A DNA stretch of 60,000 nucleotides from Zygnema cylindricum. Taxonomy: Eukaryota > Streptophyta > Zygnematophyceae > Zygnematales > Zygnemataceae. The stretch is from the NCBI GenBank assembly GCA_037447655.1, contig JBBHKE010001578.1, positions 211,727 to 271,726 on the forward strand, in the 5' to 3' direction. The notes below the pieces were generated by a model. That model saw only the letters and a list, made by a program, of their open reading frames with translations, ran no database searches and was not told where the DNA came from. The position numbers and the translations under genes are program-made. This document shows positions 46,315 to 57,653 of the stretch, piece by piece; the first letter of the stretch is position 1, and every line of letters starts with the position of its first letter.

Positions 46315-47333
46315 TAACGGAGGTCGGACGACAAAAGTCTACCGTCTTCAAGATCACAGTTCCGTTACATAGTACTAGCTTCCACCAGCCCTAGTGGGGG
46401 GTACATTGTGGATTGCCACGTAGACTTCCGGACTGTAATCTAGATTATGCTGTTAGCTATCTGTAGCAATTCAGTTCAGGTTCAGCTGACCAGTGGTTCC
46501 TTTAGTGCATTCAGTCAAAGCTTGGCACTTCCGTGTCCTTTTAGTACTTTGTCTTAAAAACTATGGAACAAATAATAACTTCCGGCCGCGGATCTAGCCG
46601 TAGTCAGAGGTCCAACTTTTTGCCCCAAGTGTAGTACACATTATTTTGTCTTATGTCAGTTCGGTTGCCGTTGCTTGCCGCTAATTGGCTAATAGCGTAG
46701 GTTTGACTTTTGAACCTGAAACTGGACAAGCTTTTGCTGTATAAGGCACTTGGGGCCGAAGGGGACAGGTTGCTTTTCAGTACTGTCTCCTGTGAAAACC
46801 CTCAGAAATCTAACAAACTTTCTTTTGGAAGAATCTTTGTTTTGTTTGACTCTATTGCCATCTTTGTTTTGGATCTGTCCATTGTGGGAATCATAGTTCG
46901 GGTGGGTAGTTGGCACTATCGTCCCTTTGGGTGATTTTTGGATTTTTCGCTGCTTGAAACTGAGAAGAGTCTGGTCGGTTCCGAGCTGCGGACACGGAGG
47001 GTTGAAGGAGTACCACTATTTACACTACTATTGGGAGAGAGTTCACCTTTTCCTCTTGGTCATCGTAAATTGCCGGGGTATGTTACTCTTGCTTTGCCAT
47101 CTCTTTTTATATCTTCCATCTTCTATTTTATTTATGTGGTCAAGGTGATATTATTAAATCTGAAACAACCATTCCTATTTCTTTATATATGTCAGCGTGG
47201 TAGTGCATTTGTGTATTCGCTTGTAGTTTCCTTTGCGTTGGCGTGAGCTTCTCGGCGTCACGTTGCAACTTCCTTATATTAAAACAGTGGGTTTTGAGGG
47301 AACAAATGCTATAGACTTCCCGTGGATAAGTAC
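46315..47333 (+). mobile_element. Gypsy 5' LTR (minimum extent)
   Basis: It matches 57654-58672 base for base apart from substitutions, beginning at taacggagg and ending near ataagtac. The true TG start is uncertain: one option is tgtggattgcc at about 46415, just after a purine tract (agtgggggg). The homology upstream of that would then be shared internal sequence. A primer-binding site was not recognised after 47333. Confidence 0.7.
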
Positions 47334-47457
47334 AGTACTGAAAAGCCACCTGTCCGCTCGGATAAGAGGGGATAGGAGCTTTTGACTTTAGAAGCTCTCT
47401 TGGTGGAAGTGAGTTTTGGTTACCTTCCTTTCTTCTTCTTTCGAAACCTTTGTCATC

Positions 47458-50400
47458 ATGGGGGGAGGAGAAGCTCAGGATAAGAATCTCTCCGGTGCCA
47501 GTCCGGAAGGACGGGAGAATCAAGAGGCCGTGGCACAAGAGGAAGAGTCACAGGTTCCTGATGAGGTAATCCCTTTCACCTCAGCTTTAAATATAGAGCG
47601 GTTTCTCAAGGGAATGATGCTTGAGCCTGTTAGAGTGGAGACTCCTCCAAAACAGCCAGAACAACAATCCTCGCCTCCATCTCCGCTTAGCCTCACTCCT
47701 GAACATTTTCCTTCTTTAGCAGAGGCCGCCAAGGCCTTTGCCGAGGAAAGAAGGGAGTCCACGGCACACGCTCCAGAAAGAAACCGAGTGTCACCCCAGT
47801 CCAGGCCCAAGAGGCAAGCTCAACGGGAGCCCCATGTGGGTCCCCTTGCGGGGGTTGTGCTTCACACTAGATCCAAGATGCCCCGAGCGGAGATTCTGAT
47901 AGACCCTGCGGTGTTGACGGATACACGTCGCCCAGGTCGGAAGGAACTCCTCTCCCTTCAGGACCTCCACGAGCTTAAGGTGAAGAAGGAGTTGGTACAG
48001 AGAGTGGCTCGGACAGATTGAGTCCGGGTTGTTAGACCAGTGGGAGGGGTTGTGGAGATTCTAAGCAGCTCTTCAGAGAGTGGTTCCTCACAGTCTTTGC
48101 AGGAAAGGCCCAAGAGGGCTCCTCCTTCTCACCCTCCTCCTGCTTATTCCCAAGACACTGCAGCAAACCGACAGTCTCGAGTGCGTCCTGCTTCTAGGTC
48201 TCGTAAGGGAGCAGGTGGCAGCGAGAGTGGGGCTCCAAAGCTAGTGAGGGGAAAAAGGCTTGACCACCGGGATAGTAAGGGTAGATTTGCATCTCTTCCC
48301 AAGGAAGAAACTTCCCCAACGCCGGCGCCAGTCTCTACCGAGACATCTTCCCCTAGGGCATCCCGTGTTCGCCCGGACGGAGGGTTCTGGCAACCCGAAC
48401 CAACTGACCCAGAGGTTCCGGAAACAGGACCAGAAGAGTTGTCCGAGGGATTGTGGAGAGCCAGGCCAACCGATCCAAAAATTCTAGGAGCAGGGATAGC
48501 TGATCTGAATGGAGTAGTGGAAAGGGCTAAGGAACTAGTGGTAATTTTGAAATCTCAAGGCCAGGCTACGGCGGGGGCTGTACCCGTCAGAGTAGATTGG
48601 GAGGCTTTGGAGGAAGAAAGGAGAAAGTTGTGGGAGCAGGAATTGAACCTCATTCCAGAAGCTCGGCGGAGGTCAAGTGGGATCCTCAGTGGGCGGATCC
48701 CTCCAACACCAGTAACGGAACCTCCGTCCGGAGCTCAAAACCAGGCTCCTTCCTCGGAGACTGGTCAGGAACCTCCTCTTCAGCGGGAAGAGGGGGGAGA
48801 CACAAGACCTAATATTGGGGGTTTGGGTGCAGATTCACCGTCTGAACTCGCAACGGCTCCACGGAAAGGGCCTACTTTTGTTTCGGTGGAAGTTTCGGCA
48901 GCCGTTGAGGCCTTAGTGGAGTTACAACCGGACGAAAGAATTCACATCCCCTTGAGACCATCCACACCTCCTTCGCCTACGCCCAGACCTTCCTCTGATC
49001 TGCCTCCTTCTCCTCCTCCTCCTCCTACCCCTCACTCCTAGGATCTTGCAGTAGAGCCTCAAGACGTTCCCCACTCCTCTCCCTCACCTTCCATTTCCCT
49101 TATTGGAGCAGACCGTGGGTCACCAGGTCCGCTGAATTTACCCTACAAGTACGACGTCTACTCTCCTCCTCACCGGCGTTCCCCCTCCAGTTCCGGAACT
49201 CCTCCTCTTCAAACCTTCCGAAGACCGCCCCGGAAACAAACCCCTTTCCGGAGACGAACTCCTTCTCCTCAGGACTGGCCTTCTTCGTCTTCTTCTCCAT
49301 CCTTTCCTAGAGATCCACTTTTGAAATGACCTGGGATCCACATACCTTAAGAGGAAACAGTTCTTAAGGACGAAAGGTATTCTCGTGGATATAGAGGAGT
49401 GGACGAAGGGGAGAGGGTCCTTCCTTCTACTACACCGGGCCAGACAGGTCTTCAGACGCAGATATCGTCTGCACCCAGAGGGCCCGGAGGTCTCCCCGTG
49501 AGGAATACCCTTCCTCCAACCATTCTTCCAGGCGCAGGTACTTCCTCTGCGGGGAAAGTATCCAAACCTCACAGAGCACCACCTACTACCGGAGGAGAAG
49601 GCGGTTCAGGTCCCGAGGAAGAGGACCAAGGAGTCACTTCGCCGGCACAGTTCGTCAGTCCCACCGGCATTTCTTTTTCTCAGTTCACCCAATCCGCGGA
49701 AGAAGAGAAAGAAATGGGGGACATTCGAATATTCACAGGGGACAACTCGGGGATCGCTTTCTCATATTTCGACTTGTTGTGGAAATCGTTCACCCAATCA
49801 GAAATCAATAAGTACAGAGGAGGAGAAGTGCCGGATGACTTCGAGACGACCCTCTTTCCCATGATGGTCAACTACCTCTCCGGAGGGGCATTGGCAAATT
49901 ATAAGGAGCATCAACCTCTTTTGATGGCTCCTAGTATCAAGATATCTGATCCCACTCTTGATGCGGCCATTTTTCAAGCGGAGGCTGACTTGGCTGCAGC
50001 GGCGGCCACCCCTGTGACAACCACATTCACCGATGGTATGAAACTGCAGGCCCAAGGAAGGGCTTATGTTAACCAGCTGCAAGCCATTCAGGCAGCTCGG
50101 GCAGCAACACGCATGGTGGCCAATCTCACCCCTTGTACCACCCTTCTGAATATCTGGCGACTCCTCTACACCGAGAGGAACGAATCGGCCATCAAGGAAT
50201 TCACGGAATTTCGATGCTTGAAGAGCGAGACACCTCAAACTCTCTTCAACCGTCTATCAAGCCTGTGCCAGAAAACTAACCTGTCGACCATTGATCTTCC
50301 TGCAATGGCTACTAAGTATTTCATTGCTGTCCGTAATTCCTTCAGACCGACAGGGCAGACTGCCTTGGATAACTGGATTGGAGGACAAGCAATCCAGGAC

Positions 50401-52060
50401 AAAAATCCCTCGGCCAAGGACATATCCCTGGTGGCCATGAAGTTATACGACCACTTCGTTCACAGTGAGGCTAGGGAAAAGGCCGTGACCGGCAAGGCAA
50501 GAGCAAATTTTGCAAGATTCGTCGGGGAAACTTCCTTCAGTGGGGAAGAATAAGCGGAACTCCAAGCTTTGCGGAAGCTTAATGGGAAGCAAGCTCTGGA
50601 CAGCGGGCCCGAACATGCAATGGGGGCAGACGAACTGGTAATTCTGTACAATTGCCTAAATTGTCAACAACCACGACATGGATGGAAATGCTGCAGCATG
50701 AAACTCAAACCAGAAATAGCCCTCAAGCTGAAAGAATGGGATGTAGAGCGTTCAGAAAGGAGCCAGAAATACCATGAAGAACGACTCAAAGGAGCTGGGG
50801 GGGGGGAGAGAACACCGGTCACGAAGAACAATTACCGACCAACTCCCCGGAGCGAAACTTTGAAAATGTCCCAGTCCCAACAGCGGCAAATCAAACTGCC
50901 AAAGTTTGACGATGCTCAAATCTCCAACGAGATTCAGAGCAAGTATACCACCGAGGGTCACAAATGCGAGGCTTGTGGTTTTATGGGGCACAAGGAGGGG
51001 CAATGTTTCCGGAAGAACGGGATCTCGAAGGAGATGATGCAATTCGCTCTGTTCACAGGAGGAGGAGAGAGTGCCGTTAACCCTCTTCCCCTACAACTCC
51101 TTTACCCTTGGTAGCGCCCAGTGCTGCCTACACCACTGACACCAGAACAATTAACGACTGCTCCAGCAAAACTTACACCGGAGATAATAATCCAATAGCA
51201 GAGTCAGCAGATGGCTGCCATGGCTGCAGAATTGGCTGCTCTTTGTTTCGGATTGACTTACCGGCCTGCTCCTCTTACGGCAGCGCAACGACTCCAAAGA
51301 CAAAAGCAAGAGTTACTACAAAAGCTAGCGGAGCTTGAGCTTTAAAGCACATCGGGTGCTAACGAAGATGAGATGATGGGTTGGGATTTGGAACCCCCAA
51401 ATGCCCACCATGCTAGCAGTTTACTTCAAGGAGCGTGGAATGTGGGAGTGGGAGATGGTCGTAGACAACTCCGCTCTTCAACTTCTGATCAGAGGAGAGA
51501 CCGGCAGAAAATGAGCAAGAAGGACCGTAACCGGAAGGCCACATGGCCTTTATCTTTCACGCCCCGGGCAGTAGTGCTGAACAGTGACACAGGTGTTGGA
51601 ATCAAGCCCACCCAACCTCCTCCTCCTCCTCTCAAGCTTAAACTGCCTCCCGGTTTCGAAAATTACAAGAGCGAGAAACCACAGCAGGAGAAGAAATCTT
51701 TGGAAGAGGACAAACAGAGCACTCAAGATTGGTTTGAGCGGTTCATGGCCGAACATCCGGACGAGGAGGCACCGAACACTCCACCAATGCCCGATTCCGG
51801 TTCTGAAAGTGATTACAAGGAGGGGAACAAAAAGGATCGGGAGCGAGATTCGCCGGCTTCAACCCCGAGAGCCCCACTCCCTTTCTCAAAGCCTGCTGTG
51901 ATGCTAGTCTGACACCTTATGCCATATGCCTTGACCCATGTTAAGACCCTGGCTTCCTCCCATAATCTCCCTGAAGATATCCTCATTAAGCCTTGGGAGA
52001 AGAAATTCATTCTTGCAAGGACAAAGTCAACCGGGCAACAACACCCACCACGGTTTATTT
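47458..52060 (+). pseudogene. Gypsy gag polyprotein, extended and Pro-rich, with two CCHC knuckles
   Basis: One frame carries gag from MGGGEAQDKN (47458) to about 52060, interrupted by stops at 48019, 49039, 49327, 50551, 51112, 51196, 51343 and 51910. The first 1.9 kb encodes Pro/Ser/Arg/Glu-rich, probably disordered sequence. A gag core follows (FTGDNSGIAFSYFDLLWKSF to about 50550). It includes Ala-rich helices and a TRMVANLTPCTTLLNIWRLL block similar to capsid regions. Two zinc knuckles of the CX2CX4HX4C type are visible at 50653-50694 (CLNCQQPRHGWKCC) and about 50966-51007 (CEACGFMGHKEGQC). The gag precursor would form the virus-like particle and bind the RNA. The protease lies in another frame, so a frameshift separates gag and pol near 52060. 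Confidence 0.75.
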
Positions 52061-52646
52061 ATCAATAGAGCCTAAAACCCCCATGGTGGATAGGGACTAC
52101 AAAACCTTGTCTGTAGCGCTCATTCTGAACCGGACGGGCAACTTTAAGCTTAATGTGTACGGCGGGTACCAAGACGCTGTGGTCGACACCGGAGCACTTC
52201 CAAACCTTATCACCACTTCCGCATTGCAGAAAATGCCGGGTGAACTCAGACCCCAAATCTGCCCAAGTTACATCTGCTTAAGCACGGTCAGCAACGGCAA
52301 TCAGCTCGTCCATGGAATCATCAAAGCCATAAACATTGAATTCTCCGATGATGCTGGACTGAAGGTGAAAATTGAACTTCCTTTCTTAGTGGTAGAAGGG
52401 AATCAATTTGAAATCATGTTGGGAATGGTTAATTGGACCCGGATGAATATTAGTTTAAGTGTTTGGAAAGAGCAATGTACAGTTCGGGACCCCAGAAATC
52501 CCGAAGGCACCAAAGTTGTTGTTCCTTTGGATTTATGGAACCGGGAAAAGACCAATGTTCCTGTGTCTGGCTGTTACCCAGTGTATTCCACATCCTCTCC
52601 GGCGGAGTTGTTCGACAGTTCAATAGATATCGCAGGAGACATCTAG
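51993..52646 (+). CDS. Gypsy retropepsin-type aspartic protease domain of pol
   Basis: The 217-codon open frame (ending TAG 52644-52646) contains the catalytic motif VVDTGALPNLIT (Asp-Thr-Gly codons 52185-52193). It also has a flap-like region and the terminal hydrophobic FEIMLGMVNW, equivalent to the family's ILG motif. The enzyme would process the gag-pol polyprotein as a homodimer. The ATG at 51993 is probably not a real start, because the domain belongs to the polyprotein. The same frame continues past the stop into the methyltransferase domain with no shift. Confidence 0.8.
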   Translation: MGEEIHSCKDKVNRATTPTTVYLSIEPKTPMVDRDYKTLSVALILNRTGNFKLNVYGGYQDAVVDTGALPNLITTSALQKMPGELRPQICPSYICLSTVSNGNQLVHGIIKAINIEFSDDAGLKVKIELPFLVVEGNQFEIMLGMVNWTRMNISLSVWKEQCTVRDPRNPEGTKVVVPLDLWNREKTNVPVSGCYPVYSTSSPAELFDSSIDIAGDI

Positions 52647-52826
52647 CAATTCCCGATTTCTAAGCGGTGGGAAGGGGAATACACAAATAGATTATTGTAG
52701 GTAACAAAACTCCGGCAAAGAGTAGATCAGGCATTCTCAGCCTTATTATTATTACCGAAAATAGATTCGACCACCCTGTCAGATGTTTTCCCAACCAAGA
52801 CAGGTAACAAGGACTTCAATCGACAA

Positions 52827-53880
52827 GTGGTGTCATTGACGGTCCCCGACACCGGACTTTGGATTTTATCTTTATTTTCAAGAATCAGTTCCGATCTGGA
52901 AGCAGTTTTGAAAGCACGATATCGGGTGGAGTCATATACAACAGTGGAGATTTCGCCGGAAGCACAAGTTGTCAGCGAACATCGACTTCATCAGCTGCAC
53001 CGCCTATTTCCTCAACAGCTTCCCGTGTCTTCCATTTCCAAAGCTCACCGGAGTCTTCCCCAGAATGTGGATAACATTATGGCACCCCATTTAGCAAATC
53101 TGGGCAGAATTGATCTAGTTGTGGCAGGATGGCCTTGTTAGGGATACTCCCTCGCAGGATAAGGAAAAGGGCATCAAGACCGCAGGAGTACCACCTTCTA
53201 CCAAATGATTACCTTAATATCGTGGATTCAACAGCTCCAGGACACACCAGTGGGGTACATCCTGGAGAACGTCCACCCGGGGGATGATAAACAAATACAG
53301 GTTGCGGACAGCTGGAAACAAGTAACCCGAACTTTGAGAGCCCCTTTGGTTTTTGACACGGCTCAGATGGGATCTCGAGCACACAGACTCCCAGCATATT
53401 GGACCAATATGATCCCGCTTTTGGTACTCCAGCAACTGTTGGATAAACAGACCCCCAACTCTCAGACTACCGTACAGCAGATACTTGAAGAAGGGAGACT
53501 AGCCACACTTGTAACCAAACCAGATCGTCCTCCTTTCTTCCAATGCAACACACCCGGAACTCCTCGTCGAGCCCTCCCCACGTTGGTCTGTTTTCCTCAC
53601 AGTCATGTCTACAGAAACGGAGCAGCTGGGATGATTTTTAACAGCAAGGACGGAATTTGGACGACACCAACAATTTCGAAACGAGAACAAGCCATGGTAT
53701 TCCATCCGAGAACCACGGCCGCACCAGGTATTTGAGACCTACGAAGGTGTAGCCTAATCCGGTAAAGCATGGATTTAAATGCCATTACATGGGTCACGAA
53801 ACACGCTCTCGCATATTCCAATCTTCATTCTCCAGATTCCCGCAGAAGTTACCTTCAAGCTCCAAAATTGTTGTCAAAAC
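52827..53880 (+). pseudogene. C5-cytosine DNA methyltransferase domain within Gypsy pol
   Basis: Conserved motifs of C5-cytosine methyltransferases appear in order in one frame. Motif I is LWILSLFSRISSDLEAVLKA (52854-52913). Motif IV is DLVVAGWPC with the catalytic cysteine codon at 53136-53138. Next come GYSLAG and, after a stop, GKGHQDRRSTTFYQMI (53142-53212). Motif VI is GYILENV (Glu-Asn-Val at 53265-53273). Motif VIII is GSRAHRL-AYWTN (about 53370-53410). Motifs IX-X are REQAMVFHP...MDLNAITWV (53680-53800). The enzyme would transfer methyl groups from S-adenosylmethionine to cytosine. The AHR...YWTN block looks closest to DNMT3/DRM-type enzymes, by eye only. This copy is dead: SAM-motif glycines are replaced (FSRIS), TAG follows the catalytic Pro-Cys (53139), and stops lie at 53160, 53733 and 53763. 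It sits in the protease/RT frame, so it was made as part of pol. Confidence 0.85.
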
Positions 53881-54107
53881 AAGCCACTTTGAAGCTTGAG
53901 GGGGGGAGACAGAGGAGAAAAATTCTACACCCAGGAGTTCCTTCACTGGGGGGGAACGGTAGTTCAAAAAGGGACAGCTTAGCGAAAGTTGTCAGCAGTA
54001 CAGTATTATCCAAAGTAGTAGTGGCGGATCCACCGGTTGGGCTAGAATTCGACATCAATCTCTGGGGGAGACCACCGGAAGCCTGGGCCGCAGTTGCGCC
54101 ATGAAAT

Positions 54108-55779
54108 ATGGACTGGACTCTGGGGGAGCAGGTGGACCCTCAGCACAAAGAACAGCTAACAAAACTCTTGGCCAAAAACAATCAGGTTTTCACCTGGTCA
54201 GAAACCGGTGTCGGAATATACAAAGGAACCCCCTTTCGTATTGACCTGATCGACGAATACGCAACTGTTTGGCAGAAACAGTACCCTCTCAGCTTCAAGG
54301 ACAAGGAGTTTATCACCGCAAAGGTCCAAACTTTGGTAGACGCCGGGTTGGTTCAGGAAAGCACAAGACTCCATGGGTGTGATTCCCCCACAGTTCTCGT
54401 TCCTAAGAAGGATTCATCTGGGAAAATTGTAGATTCCCGGATGTGTGGGGATTACCGCATGCTGAACACGGCCACCATTCCTGACCGTTTTCCAATGCCA
54501 ACCCCGGAAGAGATTTTCGACTCTCTTGCCGAGGCCACCATCTTCTCCACACTGGATATGAAGAATGGATTTCACCAGATTGCCATGGAACCAAAACACC
54601 GGGAGAGAACGGTATTCTGGGCCGGATCCAGACTTTATGAGTGGCTTTATATGCCCTTCGGACTGAAGAATGCACTAGCCAAGTTCCAACGGGCCATGGA
54701 TGAAGCGCTCCGGGGAACCGATTGTGCCTGGTGCTACATCGACGATGTGATAATATTCTCAAAAACCTTTGAGGAACACCTGGAGCATATCCATATCGTT
54801 CTCCGGGCGCCCTTCAAGCAGCGGGCTTGAAATGTCACCCAGGCAAGGGTATTTTTGGGGTGCAGAAAATTATTTACCTCGGACATGAGGTGACTCCTGG
54901 GACAGTGGGTCCCCATATGGTTAAGGTTGCAGCCCATGACGCCCTTCCTCCCCCGCAGAACATTTCTGCCTTGGCACCTTTTTCGGCCTGGCCAACTACT
55001 ATTGCAGGTTTATTCCTGAGTTCAGTAGTCACGCCCAGCCCCTAAATTAGCTATTGCGGAAAGATCAAGAATGGTTGTGGGCCGAGGAACAACAGATCGC
55101 TTTCCAGTTCTTGAAAGATGCCCTGAAGCAACACCCAGTGCTCTGGATTCTTGATCACCAAAGACCTTTCCTTCTTTACACTGATTGGAGCAGGTTTGGA
55201 TTAGGAGCGGTTTTGGCCCAAGTTGAAGACGCCGGAGCCGAGTATGTGGTGGCTTATGCCAGTCGGAGCAACAACCGAGCTGAGGGGAATTATAGCAGTT
55301 ACCATGGGGAGCTTTTGGCTGCTGTGTGGGCCATCCAACATTTCTGGCCTTATTTGTACGGGGTTCCTTTCACACTGATAACCGACCACCAACCCCTTAA
55401 ATGGATCATGAGGAATAGTACGTTGACCGAAAAACTCGCCAGATCGGTGCTTATCCTGCAGGAATATGATTTCAGCATCGTTCACGGGGTAGGGGAAATC
55501 CATGGGAATGCCGACAGACTTAGCCGAAACCCTGATCCTTCTACACTGGATTCCACCGGCGCTCGGCATGACGAAGACCTGGAAATCAGTTTGGGACTCA
55601 TTCGAGCATCCTTTGCCTTAATTTGGCTTCCTCCATCTGGGGGGGCACTGTCCACCTTTGCAACAGATGTTGAGGGTCAGGCACCCATTGGAGCCGGACC
55701 GATAGACATCTGGAACGACTCCGAGGCTCTCCAATCCATCCAACAGGGATCGCCTCTTCCCCGTTTGGTTGTAGTTTAA
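54108..55779 (+). pseudogene. Gypsy reverse transcriptase and RNase H
   Basis: RT starts in the same frame as protease and methyltransferase, after a stop at 54102. Its motifs are DYRMLNTATIPDRFPMP, STLDMKNGFHQIAM, MPFGLKNALAKFQRAMD and the catalytic YIDD at 54735-54746. A one-base shift near 54800 moves to a second frame (AGLKCHPGKGIFGVQKIIYL). Another near 54980 leads to FIPEFSSHAQPL. RNase H (55054-55779) has LLYTDWSRFGLGAVLAQ, NYSSYHGELLAAVWAI and LITDHQPLKWIM, ending with the HGNADRLSRN motif. Together they would copy the element RNA into DNA inside the particle. Stops and shifts make this copy non-functional as it stands. Confidence 0.92.
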
Positions 55780-55788
55780 TTGTCCTGA

Positions 55789-57056
55789 GTGCAGACCCGG
55801 ATGGCGGCGTATGAATGGGACCGAGGTGTTCTCATCCGGAAATGGTCAGACAGTAGGAGGAAAGTAGTTCCTCCCCCATCAGATCGAGAAACTCTGATTA
55901 CTAATCTCCACAAGCAATGTGGACACTTCGGGCAAAAGCGGACCACTTCCCTAGTTACAGGCTCGTATTGGTGGCACGGGTTGCGGGCCCAAGTCAACAG
56001 AATCGTACAAACTTGCTCTTCCTGCGATCGAGTTAAGGCCTCCTTTGACAAAAAGGGCGGGACTGAGTTGCATTCTCTCCCTATCCGGGGGATGTTTTAT
56101 CGGTGGTCTTTAGATCTTTTGGGACCTCTTCCGACCAGCAGACGTGGGAATCGTTTTGTCCTAGTCATGATTGAACATTTCTCCAAATGGATTGAGCTTG
56201 TGGTTCTGCCCCGAAAGGAGTTAAAGTCCATCGCCGACGCTTTCTTGCAGAGGATCCTGTCCCAATTTGGAGCGCTAGCAGAGGTTCTGACAGACTAGGG
56301 ATCGGAATTCGCCGGAGAATTTACAAATCTTTTGGAGAAATGCCTCATCGACCATCGACTTACCAGTCGCGACCACCCTCAAGGCGACGGTTTGCCGAAA
56401 GGTGCGCACAAACAGTGAAGCGGTCCCTACGCAAATATGCCGTGGAAGAGGACTTGGGAGAATGGGACAAAAGGGTGCCTAGGATTGCCATGGGATACAG
56501 ATTCAGCAGACAAGATTCCCTCCACTCCTATAGTCCTTACTTCATCTTATTTGGACGGCATCCCATTCTGCCCAGGGCTGCCTCGACCTAAGCTGTGGTC
56601 CTCTCGGAAATGGATCACAAAGGGACTGTCGAAAAACTGATCGCCGATCGTGCCAAGATCTTCCACCGAGAGATGCCTCTCGCCATGGGGAATTTACAGG
56701 TGGCACAACACCGGGATTAATTGTTGTATTCCCAGCGCCGGAACGGGGATTTTGTGCCCAGACAGCGACGGTTTATGCCGGGAGATTTTGTATATCGAAT
56801 GCAAAAGAAAAAGGACACGCTTGACATTTCTGCCGGGCGGGTGATTTTGAAAGTGGTGGAAGTCTCAAACAAGGGAGTTCTGACTTTGGAGGGGAAAGAT
56901 GGTTGAAGAATTAAAGAGAATCAGATCAATGTGGCTCTTTGCCATCTCCGAGGATTAAAAGACGAACCCACTTTCCACATGACTTACTTTGCCGATCCCC
57001 CTTCTTGTTCTTCATCATGTAACCCGTCCTCCCAGCAGCACAACATCTTTGTCTGA
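55789..57056 (+). pseudogene. Gypsy integrase, broken
   Basis: The zinc-binding part is visible as H...H (HKQCGHFG) and CSSCDRVK (about 55908-56035). The catalytic core has WSLDLLGPLP (first Asp, about 56110) and VLTD-GSEF with a TAG between (second Asp, 56292-56307). After a frame change near 56345, AERCAQTVKRSLRK supplies the Glu. The C-terminal part (56760-56960) contains RRFMPGDFVYRMQKK, GVLTLEGKDG and a tail KENQINVALCHL, typical of Gypsy integrases. It ends at TGA 57054-57056. No chromodomain was recognised. Stops at 56296, 56589, 56718 and 56904 break the frame. Confidence 0.88.
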
Positions 57057-57653
57057 AATCAGTGCGGCATCCATCTTTTCTCCCCTATTCGTGGGAATCA
57101 CTATCTCCATCCCCTAGTCCATGGTTCTACGGGAATTGTGAATTGGGCGGGTAACTATTTCTTTTTCTTAGTCAAGGCTAACTAAGAGGGGGGGAAGTTG
57201 GAGGACCGACCCAACTACCGAGAACCCAAATCCCTTTCCCTCGCCTAATGGGAAAGGAAGGGGGAAAGGAGATCTTTTCGCCCCCCCCCATGCACTTTCT
57301 CTTACCTCCGGTTCCGGTGTTTCTCCTATCTTCGCATGCATATCTTTGGGAAGGATGGGGGGTCAGCAATGGGCATGATCATTATTCTGGGAAGCCTTTC
57401 GCATTTGGGGGGGGGGGGGGTTTTTGCAGGAATCCGAGGCCAACTACCCCGGGCTGTGGGCCCTTCCCTGGGGATTCTTGGGCACGCTCGACAGCTGTCA
57501 AGCTTGAGTGCTTTTCATGCACCCCTTTTTATTACCGATGATTTCCGTACCCTTCCTACCCGTATTGTTCTCAGATTACGGAGAAGCAAGCACAACCAGC
57601 CAGAATGATTATAGTATTTCCTCTATGAAACAAGACGCACTTTATTTTGTGCC
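57057..57653 (+). other. Gypsy 3' internal sequence with purine/G tracts
   Basis: Non-coding sequence between integrase and the LTR homology. Two purine tracts could be polypurine primers for plus-strand synthesis: aagagggggggaagttgga at about 57183 and a 13-base G run at about 57407. If the first one is the primer, the 3' LTR would start near 57200 and the 5' LTR copy would be truncated. A third candidate lies inside the LTR homology (agtaggggg, about 57741). Confidence 0.45.

Noticed and set aside
52827-53735. Independent host DNA methyltransferase gene between elements
   Set aside because: The domain shares the frame of the flanking protease and RT, has no introns or promoter of its own, and lies between the two LTRs of one element.
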